DNA from: Falsiroseomonas sp051433195
Lineage (GTDB): Bacteria; Pseudomonadota; Alphaproteobacteria; Acetobacterales; Acetobacteraceae
DNA length: 64,000 nucleotides
Direction: 5' to 3'
Assembly (NCBI RefSeq): GCF_051433195.1
Contig: NZ_JBHMFT010000005.1
Span: forward strand, 1 to 64,000
Part shown: piece after piece, positions 8,296-15,703 of the stretch
How the letters are laid out: each line of letters starts with the position of its first letter
Numbering within the stretch: the first letter of the stretch is position 1
Position numbers and translations under genes: made by a program
Notes under the pieces: generated by a model
Databases searched by the model: none
The model's input: only the letters and a program-made list of their open reading frames with translations
Told to the model about the DNA's origin: nothing

Positions 8296-8946
8296 TCAAG
8301 AACGCCTCGTCACTGTTATACCGCTATAGGCCGTGGGTTGCCCCGCCTGCTTTCCAAGTTCGATTGTCTCCAGTCGCTTTCCAGAAAATCGCCCGCGAAA
8401 ACGGTTGATGGAGTAGGCGACGCAGGTCGGGCAACAGGCGATTTCCGAGACCAAAGTGACGGTCGTCATCATCTCCGGCGGAGGGAGAAGTTTTGCCGCT
8501 GTTGTAGCCTGTCGCCGCTGAACTCCGAGCACCGCTCTGTAGAGGGCTTGGCCACCAACCCGCGGCGGCCTATCGGGGGTTGCGGAAGAAAATGGCTGCT
8601 CACGGATGCTGGGCGTTGCCGTCAAGAAATTTAGCAGCTTCGGCTCCGTGTGGAACTGCGCCATGCCATCACAGCCAAAGCGCTGCGATGGCTTCATCAA
8701 TGCGTAAACGTCGGGCACGAGGCTGAGGTGCAGCCGAAGCGACTCAGGAATCGCGGAATCATTTGAATAGGCGGCAATCACGGCACTGCCGCCTGTCTTC
8801 AACTCGACGATCGCGAGGCAGAGGTTGTGCCCCTCTGCATCGTAGCGCTTCTTGTAGGCGAGCGCACGGTTTAGCTCCTCTCGGACAAAAGCGATCGCCA
8901 TCTCGGCGTCTTGCCGCTTTGCGTGGGAGGGCACTTGATCGGCCAT
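8296..8946 (-). CDS. Deaminase-fold protein with zinc-binding HxE...CxxC signature
   Basis: A 216-residue protein preceded by AAGGA. It carries the two signatures of the cytidine-deaminase-like superfamily: GMAQFHTEPKLLNFL (His99, Glu101 as zinc ligand and proton shuttle) and SEIACCPTCVAYSINRF (Cys172 and Cys175 as the other zinc ligands). This family hydrolytically removes amino groups from bases or nucleotides, and several bacterial branches are toxins. I see no signal peptide, no membrane segment, no toxin-delivery domain and no obvious adjacent immunity gene. Substrate and role (toxin, defence effector or nucleotide scavenging) cannot be decided from sequence. Confidence 0.65.
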   Translation of the reverse strand: MADQVPSHAKRQDAEMAIAFVREELNRALAYKKRYDAEGHNLCLAIVELKTGGSAVIAAYSNDSAIPESLRLHLSLVPDVYALMKPSQRFGCDGMAQFHTEPKLLNFLTATPSIREQPFSSATPDRPPRVGGQALYRAVLGVQRRQATTAAKLLPPPEMMTTVTLVSEIACCPTCVAYSINRFRGRFSGKRLETIELGKQAGQPTAYSGITVTRRS

Positions 8947-9060
8947 CGGCGGGGTTCCTTCTGGTGCGTCGCTCCTGAGCCTGCTTCGAAACGAGACCGA
9001 TTAGAAGGGCTCGGAATGCCCGGCAGGGTCCGCGGGAGCCGAGTAGACCAAACAGATCGC

Positions 9061-9360
9061 TCAGTGCGGCTGTGCGGAATTCTCAACCTCGATTGGGCTC
9101 TCGAAATATGTGACGGACGGCTCTGACCCAAATCGGGCGGCCATCATGCTTCGCCATTCGATCGAGTAAGCGCGTTCCGCAGACTCGATCGAATCCCACA
9201 GATAGACACCGCCCCCCTTACCGTGTCCGTACAGGTAGTTCTTGCGGATAAGCCCCGGCATGGTGCGGTACTTGCCGACGGACGGCCCGAAGATTGTGTC
9301 TGTGGCCTCGTGCAGCGTCATTCCACTGGGTAGGTCGAACTGAACGATCGCAACGATCAT
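9061..9360 (-). CDS. YdhR-like monooxygenase / dimeric alpha-beta barrel protein
   Basis: A 99-residue protein of ferredoxin-like fold. It starts MIVAIVQFDLPSGMTLHEA, has PGLIRKNYLYG and GGVYLWDSIESAERAY in the middle, and ends near PSVTYFESPIEVEN. These are the hallmarks of YdhR-type putative monooxygenases, small dimeric barrels related to antibiotic biosynthesis monooxygenases. The length is normal for the family. It stands alone in the island, so its substrate cannot be guessed. Confidence 0.8.
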   Translation of the reverse strand: MIVAIVQFDLPSGMTLHEATDTIFGPSVGKYRTMPGLIRKNYLYGHGKGGGVYLWDSIESAERAYSIEWRSMMAARFGSEPSVTYFESPIEVENSAQPH

Positions 9361-9799
9361 GATCGGCTCCAGCGCTGGTCCGCGTCATGGACCTGTCCCA
9401 TGAGGCTGCGCTTGCTGATGAGCGCCAGTCAAACATGATCCGAACATCTCATCCGGAGCGGTCGCAGCCGCGAATCTGCCGCGGTGACGTTCCGAATCCG
9501 GTTGTCAAACGACCCGGACTGGCCCGGGCTCAAGCACGCCCCCAGTAGGCGCCGCTTCTTAGCGGACCAGCAAGTGACGGCGGAGCAGGCTGTGTTCAAA
9601 TAGACTAGCGAACCTCCAACCCTTATTTCTGAGATCAATTTAATAACCCGCCGCGGGAGCAGGCGTGCGGTCACTTTGGCGCAAGTACGACGCTGCGAAT
9701 ATTTTAGCATGAAAAGTCAACCAGCGGCAGGCTGTAAGAATTCGTGGCAGTTGGGAACTCTCGGGAGTAATCTTCAGGTGTGCAGAGGAGGGTCAGGAG
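9361..9799. other. Gap with no supported gene
   Basis: The stretch between the YdhR-like gene and the cupin gene contains only weak open frames rich in Arg and Ser. The final bases hold GAGGGTCAGGAG, the ribosome-binding region of the cupin gene. Nothing else is recognisable. Confidence 0.45.
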
Positions 9800-10357
9800 A
9801 TGTTCGACCTCGACCAATTCACTCATGACTGCCGTCACGCCATCGGAGAAGACCGCGGCAAGCAGCGGGCGCTCCGCGAAGTCGTCGCACGAGCGGTTTC
9901 CGATCCCGGGAGCGTCATACGAAGCCTTGGCGAGCCCCAGCGCGGAGCTATCCACAAGCTCTACCATGCTCCGGATTTGACGATCATCAACGTCATCTGG
10001 GGTCCAAAGATGACTCTGTTCCCGCACAACCACCGTATGACGGCCGTCATCGGCATCTACACGGGCTGCGAGGACAACATCTTCTGGCGCAAGATCGAGG
10101 GCGGCAATGGCCGGGTCGAAGCCGCGGGTGCCAAGGCATTGCGAGAGCGTGACTGCGCTGTCCTGGGGCCGGATGTCATCCATTCGGTGACCAACCCCAT
10201 CGCCCGTCTGACCGGAGCCATCCATGTTTACGAGGGCGATTTCTTCGCCATGGAGCGGAGCGAGTGGGACCCCGAGAGCCTGACGGAGCACCCCTATGAT
10301 GTGGGGAAGGTCATGCGCACCTTTGAGGAGAGCAACGCGCTTCTGCCCATCCGTTAG
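9800..10357 (+). CDS. Cysteine-dioxygenase-like cupin
   Basis: A 185-residue predicted non-haem-iron cupin of the cysteine dioxygenase type. The first metal motif is seen as LFPHNHRMTAVIGIYTG, where the two His residues bind iron. It is followed by NIFWRK, and the second cupin motif region is GPDVIHSVTNPIARLTGAIH with a further His. Relatives oxidise small thiols such as cysteine or 3-mercaptopropionate. CAGGAG precedes the ATG. The gene is intact, but an IS remnant begins directly behind it. Confidence 0.75.
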   Translation: MFDLDQFTHDCRHAIGEDRGKQRALREVVARAVSDPGSVIRSLGEPQRGAIHKLYHAPDLTIINVIWGPKMTLFPHNHRMTAVIGIYTGCEDNIFWRKIEGGNGRVEAAGAKALRERDCAVLGPDVIHSVTNPIARLTGAIHVYEGDFFAMERSEWDPESLTEHPYDVGKVMRTFEESNALLPIR

Positions 10358-10690
10358 CCTGCGGTGAGCACCCGCGTCTGGCCCGAGAGCGCCCGGCGAG
10401 TGGGCGACGGCCTTGTCTTCAGGGCGGTGCGGAAGCGCCTGCTGTCATAGCCGTGGTCGCCCCTGAGTTCTCGTGCGGGAGGCAGGTGGGGCAGGATCAA
10501 GGCGGCGCCGCGCTGGTCACCGGCCTGCTCCTCGGTCGGCAGCACCAGGACCGGGCGCGCCACTGCAATCCGTGGTGGATGACGTAGATGATGCCGCTGG
10601 TCACCCGGCGGTCATCCACCCGCGGCACACCATGCGGGCGCGGGAAGTGCGGCGAGAGGCGGCGCATCTGAGTGGGCGTCAGCAGGAAGG
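10354..10690 (-). pseudogene. IS5-family transposase remnant with internal deletion
   Basis: Read on the minus strand, bases about 10690-10565 give FLLTPTQMRRLSPHFPRPHG, then VPRVDDRRVTSGIIYVIHHG, the N-terminus of an IS5/IS1031-type transposase. The frame then shifts, the central part is missing, and 10560-10400 gives GDQRGAALILPHLPPAREL followed by GDHGYDSRRFRTAL, the region of the second catalytic Asp. The element is therefore dead. Its end abuts the cupin gene stop. Confidence 0.75.
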
Positions 10691-10772
10691 GCAGTACGGA
10701 AATGCCGGGACCTCCGTCGCATCCAAAATCATGCGCCGCCGCGCCTCTGCACCCTTCGAACGCGTCACTGTA

Positions 10773-11354
10773 CTAACACCACGTCAGCCTAAACAGGGCC
10801 GCGTCGTTCTGGTCAGCAAACCAAATGACCGTAAATCGACCGGGCGTCCTCCAGTCGTCGATAGTTAGGCGTTCCGTATGAAGCCACTGCCAACCGGTCC
10901 GCGTCCTGCCGCGGGCATTCTGGCGTAGCCACGCGCGAACGTCGGCCCTCACAGTTCCCTCGCGGCAGCCTTCGAACGCTTTGGCTTTGATCATCCACTC
11001 GAATGGTGATGGTGGATGACAGAACACCATGAACTGGGTCGGCTGGCTCTCTCGATCGGGTCGCACTGCGCATACGCCGACTACCGTCAGCGGGATGCCG
11101 AGCTTGCGGCTCACCTCTGCATTGGCCCGGGCAGTGATCTGCGCGACGATCGTCTCGATGGGCATTTCCTGCATGATGCGGGCGGGCACCCGGAAGTCCA
11201 CGCGGCCGCGCTCAACCTCCTGCCAGCCGCGCCCCCGCTGGGCTCCCATCACAGCGGCCTCGTCACAGAATGCGAGACGGCAGATGTGCCCGCGGCGGCA
11301 TTGGCACGGATCGGCGCCTGAGATGCTTGGCGCGCCTGGACCCATTTGCACCAA
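10773..11354 (-). CDS. Hypothetical island protein with C-terminal FADQ motif
   Basis: Up to 193 residues. The true start is unclear: an ATG at 11249 has GAGG about 7 bases upstream, and one at 11174 starts MQEMPIETIVAQITARANAE. The middle (LGIPLTVVGVCAVRPDRESQ, MVFCHPPSPFEWMIKAKAF) looks like a structured alpha-beta protein. The C-terminus, RFTVIWFADQNDAALFRLTW, closely echoes the end of the protein at 4371-4730. No family is recognised. Confidence 0.5.
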   Translation of the reverse strand: MVQMGPGAPSISGADPCQCRRGHICRLAFCDEAAVMGAQRGRGWQEVERGRVDFRVPARIMQEMPIETIVAQITARANAEVSRKLGIPLTVVGVCAVRPDRESQPTQFMVFCHPPSPFEWMIKAKAFEGCREGTVRADVRAWLRQNARGRTRTGWQWLHTERLTIDDWRTPGRFTVIWFADQNDAALFRLTWC

Positions 11355-12089
11355 ATACTGGTGATGATGGCTGCGTTAGGCACCACGACCTCCTAAAGTA
11401 TTCCCGTTTACGATCCCACCGAATTTGGGGTTCATGGTGCGAATGTTCAAGTGCATTTTCACTCGTACTTGGGCCAGAGAAGTAACGTGGGGGGTTCGAA
11501 TCACAAAATACCGCCCTCAACAACGTAGTCGGGCTCTCATTTATCTTTTCATTATTATGTAGATTGCGATGTTTTTCTATAAACGACCAAAAAGTGGCGA
11601 GTTCCCGGGCGTTTTCATGGTCTTGTACTTTGGCTGTTCGCATACAGCCGGATGCCATGACCGATGCAGCGCTTCCCCCAACAAGGGGGGCTGTTCGCCG
11701 GGTCCGCCCGGTCCGCTCAACGGCTGCCGTTCACCGCGAACGAGCCCGCAGACTGACGAGTGAGTTGCTTTCGATGATCACGTGCGTTTTTCCTGCTCAA
11801 CCGCCGCAAATGTTCACCATGAGGGCCGCGGATGCCGATCTGATGCTGACGGCGAATCAATAACGACCAACCGTGCAGATGGCTGGTGGACAATCTAGAA
11901 GCAGAACATGAGATGCGGGAAGTGAATAGGGCCGTTACTGATCGGAAGTAGAGGGCCTGTAGATTATCCACCCATTTCTGCGAAGTAAATTGATATAGAT
12001 TTTTTTAAGCTTCAACGAAAGGCCAAGGCTCGACCTGCCTACTGGCCCCTTCTACTTCCACCACCTATCTATCGATTCTTTCATCTCCA
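11355..12089. other. Gene-poor, A/T-richer spacer inside the island
   Basis: About 735 bases upstream of the hypothetical gene and beyond the 3' end of the large recombinase. Several short frames exist on both strands, but none has a convincing start, ribosome-binding site or family motif. Runs such as TAGATTTTTTTAAGC near 11996 mark locally low GC. It may hold the promoter of the minus-strand gene at 10773. Confidence 0.45.
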
Positions 12090-13724
12090 TTAGGCGTCTT
12101 CCTTCTCCCGCCACTGCGGAGCCCCCTCACTGTGTGGGACCTCAACCGACACGTCCCCCACCGTAAGCACAAGGCCCCGCTCGCCTTGCCCGACGATCTT
12201 GAAGTCCACCCTGGTCAACAGGCTCCGGAGCATGTCGCGGGCGGACACGTCTCCCTGGACGGCCGGGCCGATGTTCGTCCGCATGAAGGCCATGGTCTCC
12301 TTCCGCCTGTCGGTGGCGGTGGCGGCATGCTGGGCGAGGAGGGCCAGTTCGGTGGCGCGACGCTTGGCGGAATCAATGGCCTTTCCCGCCTTCCCCATCT
12401 CATCCAATGCCCAAGGCTGGGGGAGCGAAGGGCGGAGTGCGGCCATGATCTGTTCCTGCCGATCAACCTCCGCCAGGGCAGTCGCCTTCTCAGCCAGCAG
12501 CTTGGAGGTGTTAGCCGTGGGGGAGCGGGGTGCCAGGGTGGACAGGTTGGTGATGTGGTTCATGAGCGCGACCTCGAAAGACCACATGTCGTATCGCGTC
12601 CGATCCTGACAGGTCCCACTCTCCACGTAGGCGGCACACAGGAGGTCGCGCGGGCGGCGCCCATCCACCTTCCTTCCGCCCGTCGCAGCCCGCAGGCGGC
12701 CCTCACAGGAGCCGCAGTACGTCCGCCCGGTGAACAGGTTGGGGATGCTGCTCCCGGAACGGCCACGGAGGAGGGACTGCCTACCTGCCAGCACCTCGCG
12801 GGCCGCGAACCAGTCTTCCAGCGCGATGGCAGCCGGATACGCCCGCACCTCTGGCCCCGCCTTCGTCCTCTTGGACGGCTTCCCAGGCTCCGTGGAGGGC
12901 ACCCAGCGCGTCGGGGTGTAAAAGCCCAGGACGTGTCGGTCAGCCAGGATGGCGCCCACCCTGGTGGCCCGCCAGAGGGAGGCTCTGTCGCCCAGCACCG
13001 GAATGCCGTCGCGGTTCAGCCCGGCGGCGATCATCTTCACCGTGGCGCCGTCCCGGCATTCCTGGAAGATGCGGCGGATCACCCACACGTTCTCCCCCAA
13101 GTCATGCCAGAAGCCCTCCGGGGAGAGGCTGGTCCGCTTGACCATCCAGCCGGGCGTCCTGCCGTTCAGCCGGGGGAGGGCGGTCGCGGGATCGAGCAGC
13201 TTGGCCCGGCGCTTGTTGTGGGCACCCACGGCCATTTCAGCCAGCCGGGTGGCATACCTCCGGGCGGCATTCATCTCGGCGACGAACTTATGGTTGCTGT
13301 CGCCATCCAGGGAGGAGCGGTCCCAGATAGACCCGTCGCCGGTCACCACCACCACGTTGCCGTTCACCAGCATGGACATGGGCTCAAGCCCGCCCATCAG
13401 CCCCTCGCGGAACAGGCGGTCGGTGGCTTCGACGATAAGGACCACCGGTCGGTCGCCCCGGAAGTCCCCGGCCTCGGCCATGCGGAGGATGTCGCCGAAA
13501 GACCCCTTGGTTCTGTGGTGCCCCTTGCTGGCGGAGAACCCGGCGTCCCGGAAGCTGCTGTAGCGGGGATGGGGGACCAGCTTGAAGTCCACCACGATCC
13601 GGTCGGTGGCCTCGGTCTGGCGGCTTTCGCTGCTCCGCCCCTCCTCGCCCTGCTGGGGGGAGGACCACCGCTCGTAACCGATAAAGTGGCAACCGAACAA
13701 GCTCTCGCGGGTGTGGGCGGTCAT
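12090..13724 (-). CDS. Large serine recombinase (site-specific integrase)
   Basis: A 544-residue recombinase. The N-terminal resolvase domain begins near residue 12 with FIGYERWSSPQQ, where the Ser of the W-S-S triplet is the expected nucleophile. Residues about 85-125 hold conserved catalytic-domain segments (VVLIVEATDRLFREGL). Next come the recombinase domain (RTPGWMVKRTSLSPEGFW, GLNRDGIPVLG), a zinc ribbon with YCGSCEG, and a long C-terminal coiled coil. Such integrases move phages and islands between att sites and usually lie beside their attachment site. Here the start codon is about 60 bases from the broken M20 peptidase gene, which fits. Confidence 0.9.
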   Translation of the reverse strand: MTAHTRESLFGCHFIGYERWSSPQQGEEGRSSESRQTEATDRIVVDFKLVPHPRYSSFRDAGFSASKGHHRTKGSFGDILRMAEAGDFRGDRPVVLIVEATDRLFREGLMGGLEPMSMLVNGNVVVVTGDGSIWDRSSLDGDSNHKFVAEMNAARRYATRLAEMAVGAHNKRRAKLLDPATALPRLNGRTPGWMVKRTSLSPEGFWHDLGENVWVIRRIFQECRDGATVKMIAAGLNRDGIPVLGDRASLWRATRVGAILADRHVLGFYTPTRWVPSTEPGKPSKRTKAGPEVRAYPAAIALEDWFAAREVLAGRQSLLRGRSGSSIPNLFTGRTYCGSCEGRLRAATGGRKVDGRRPRDLLCAAYVESGTCQDRTRYDMWSFEVALMNHITNLSTLAPRSPTANTSKLLAEKATALAEVDRQEQIMAALRPSLPQPWALDEMGKAGKAIDSAKRRATELALLAQHAATATDRRKETMAFMRTNIGPAVQGDVSARDMLRSLLTRVDFKIVGQGERGLVLTVGDVSVEVPHSEGAPQWREKEDA

Positions 13725-13790
13725 GGCTCAGCCTCTCAAGTGCTTGGCTTTGCTACTATTCTCCGCTCCCAAATGCCATGGTTTTAGCCG
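13725..13790. other. Probable integration junction (att site)
   Basis: Between the recombinase start and the truncated M20 peptidase. The reading of the peptidase stops matching its family at about 13787, directly after the codons for ILLYG, and runs into TAA. The palindrome CCATGG lies at 13776-13781. Large serine recombinases recombine at short att cores next to their own gene, so the crossover probably lies here. The exact core is not determinable without the other end. Confidence 0.55.
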
Positions 13791-14065
13791 TAGAGCAGGA
13801 TAGTCGGGCGGGCCGGGTCTTCCACGCGTGTCGCCGTCAGGATCGGTCCGAAGCCGGCGAGCGGGTTCGGCGAGATCGTGACGACGAAACCCAGCCGATC
13901 CAGCCAGGGCTGCATCGCCGAATCGAGGTAGGCCGAGAGGGCGGGGCCGGAGCCTTCCTCCTGCGACGTGGACGGCACAGCCACCAGATCGGTCAGCAGG
14001 CGCTCGAAGCCGCCACCATCGAAGAAGTCCACTGCGCGCGCGATGGCGCCCTCTCGCGATCCCAT
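13787..14065 (-). pseudogene. M20 family metallopeptidase, truncated 5' fragment
   Basis: Starting at the ATG at 14065, 93 codons encode a typical M20 N-terminus: GSREGAIARAVDFFDGGGF, LVAVPSTSQEEGSG, and a segment ending RPTILLYG. The family continues with His-Gly-Asp, the first zinc-binding motif, but here the next codon is TAA. All catalytic residues are therefore lost. The missing C-terminal part (several hundred residues in the family) was presumably displaced beyond the left edge of the window by the island. Confidence 0.75.
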
Positions 14066-14150
14066 ACCTCGAATTCCACCCGGACGTTGTCCGTCGGACC
14101 ATGGCCCAGGGCCTCGGGACTGTCCAACCGGTGCGGCGGGGTGTCGTGGC

Positions 14151-14465
14151 TCAGCGGGTGCTCGCGGGCGCGCTGCTGCCGCCACCCGAGCCCGGCGAGC
14201 CGGCACCGAGCAGCACCGCGGCAACGACCGGGAGAAGCACGGGCAGCGCCGCCGAAAGCCCGATCCCGGCCGCTTCGGCCGGCAGGGCAACCGGTGGCGC
14301 GGGCATCACAGGCGGAGGGGGCGCGACCGGAAGTGGCGCCGCGCCCCGTGGCGGCACCACCACCTGCGCATGATGGCCAACGATCAGGCTGCGCAGTGGC
14401 TGCGAAAGCGCCGCAACAGGCATCGTAGCCAGAACCACGGCGAGGGAGGCGCCCAAAATTCGCAT
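14151..14465 (-). CDS. Small secreted Pro/Ala-rich protein
   Basis: A 104-residue protein with a signal peptide (MRILGASLAVVLATMPVAAL) followed by a Pro-rich stretch (PLPVAPPPPVMPAPP). A second hydrophobic segment at about residues 67-88 may span a membrane, and the tail is rich in Gly and Ser. No family is recognised. It lies between the M20 fragment and the acyl-CoA dehydrogenase, all on the minus strand. The clear signal peptide supports a real gene. Confidence 0.55.
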   Translation of the reverse strand: MRILGASLAVVLATMPVAALSQPLRSLIVGHHAQVVVPPRGAAPLPVAPPPPVMPAPPVALPAEAAGIGLSAALPVLLPVVAAVLLGAGSPGSGGGSSAPASTR

Positions 14466-14526
14466 GGCACGACCCTAAACAGGATCGACGCGAATGTCGC
14501 GGCCGAAATGAAACCCCGAGTTCTGT

Positions 14527-15684
14527 TCAGCGCCCGATCATGTGCCGCGCGATGATCACGCGCATGATCTCGTTGGTGCCTTCCAGGATGCGATGCACCC
14601 GAAGGTCACGGACGATCTTCTCGACGCCATAATCGGCCAGGTACCCGTAGCCGCCCAGCAATTGCAACGCCTCGTCCGCAACGCGGGAGCCGGTGTCCGT
14701 GGCGAAGCGCTTGGCCATGGCGCAGAACGCCGGGGCATCGGGTGCAGCCGCATCCAGCTTGCCGCAGGCCCGCCACAGCAGGGTCCGCGCGGCCTCCAAC
14801 TCAGTGGCCATGTCGGCCAGCCGGAACTGCGTCGCCTGGAACTCGACCACTGCCTTGCCGAAGGCGCGTCGGTCGCGCACATGGGCCAGCGCGACGTCGA
14901 GCGCGGCCTGCGCGCCGCCCAGGCTGCAGGCGCCGATATTCAGGCGGCCGCCATCCAGCCCGCTCATCGCGATGCGGAAGCCCTCGCCCTCGGTACCCAG
15001 CAGCGTCTCGGAGGCAACGCGCGCCCCGTCGAAAATCACCTGCCGGGTGGGCTGGGCGTTCCAGCCCATCTTTCGTTCATTCGCGCCAAAGGACAGCCCC
15101 GGCGTTCCCTTGGGCACCAGCAGCGCGGAAACTCCGGCGGCGCCCGGCCCGCCGGTCCGCACCATGGTCAGGTAGAGGTCCGACACACCGGCACCGCTGA
15201 TGAACTGCTTCACCCCGTCCAGCACGTAGCCCTCATTGTCCCGCACCGCGCGGGTGCTCAGGGCCGCGGCGTCGCTGCCGGCACCCGGTTCTGTCAGGCA
15301 GTAGCTGGCAATGGCCTCCATCGGGATCAGCCGCGGCAACCAAGCCTCGCGCTGCGCCTCCGTGCCGTAGCGGTCGATCATCCAGGCGACCATGTTGTGG
15401 ATCGAGAGAAAGGCGGAAATCGTGGGGCAGCCCGTCGCCAATGCCTCGAACACGACGGCGGCATCAAGGCGCGTCAGCCCGGCGCCGCCGCTTTCCTCCC
15501 GCACGTACAGCGCCGCCATGCCCAGCGAAGCGGCCTCCCGCAGCACGTCGACCGGGAAGTGCCGGCGCTCGTCCCAGTCCCGCGCATGCGGCGCCAGTCG
15601 ATCGCGGGCGAAGGCCAGCGCGGTTTCGCGCAGTTCTCGCGTGGCCTCGGGCAGTTCGAAGCCGCCGGTCTCCTCAGGCATCAT
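14527..15684 (-). CDS. Acyl-CoA dehydrogenase, isobutyryl-CoA dehydrogenase-like
   Basis: A 385-residue flavoenzyme oxidising acyl-CoA to enoyl-CoA with FAD. The start at 15684 is used because GGGGAGGA lies just upstream. Visible motifs are the FAD-contact YCLTEPGAGSDAAAL, the signature GGYGYLADYGVEKIVRDLRV, and the C-terminal ILEGTNEIMRVIIARHM with the catalytic Glu. The early segment ISAFLSIHNM is typical of the isobutyryl-CoA branch (valine breakdown). It follows the indolepyruvate oxidoreductase gene by about 20 bases, so both probably belong to one amino-acid catabolic operon. Confidence 0.88.
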   Translation of the reverse strand: MMPEETGGFELPEATRELRETALAFARDRLAPHARDWDERRHFPVDVLREAASLGMAALYVREESGGAGLTRLDAAVVFEALATGCPTISAFLSIHNMVAWMIDRYGTEAQREAWLPRLIPMEAIASYCLTEPGAGSDAAALSTRAVRDNEGYVLDGVKQFISGAGVSDLYLTMVRTGGPGAAGVSALLVPKGTPGLSFGANERKMGWNAQPTRQVIFDGARVASETLLGTEGEGFRIAMSGLDGGRLNIGACSLGGAQAALDVALAHVRDRRAFGKAVVEFQATQFRLADMATELEAARTLLWRACGKLDAAAPDAPAFCAMAKRFATDTGSRVADEALQLLGGYGYLADYGVEKIVRDLRVHRILEGTNEIMRVIIARHMIGR

Positions 15685-15703
15685 CCTGGTCCTCCCCGCC
15701 CGA

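Noticed and set aside
12132..13787. A 551-codon plus-strand frame
   Set aside because: It is antisense to the large serine recombinase and shows only Gly/Pro/His-rich sequence.
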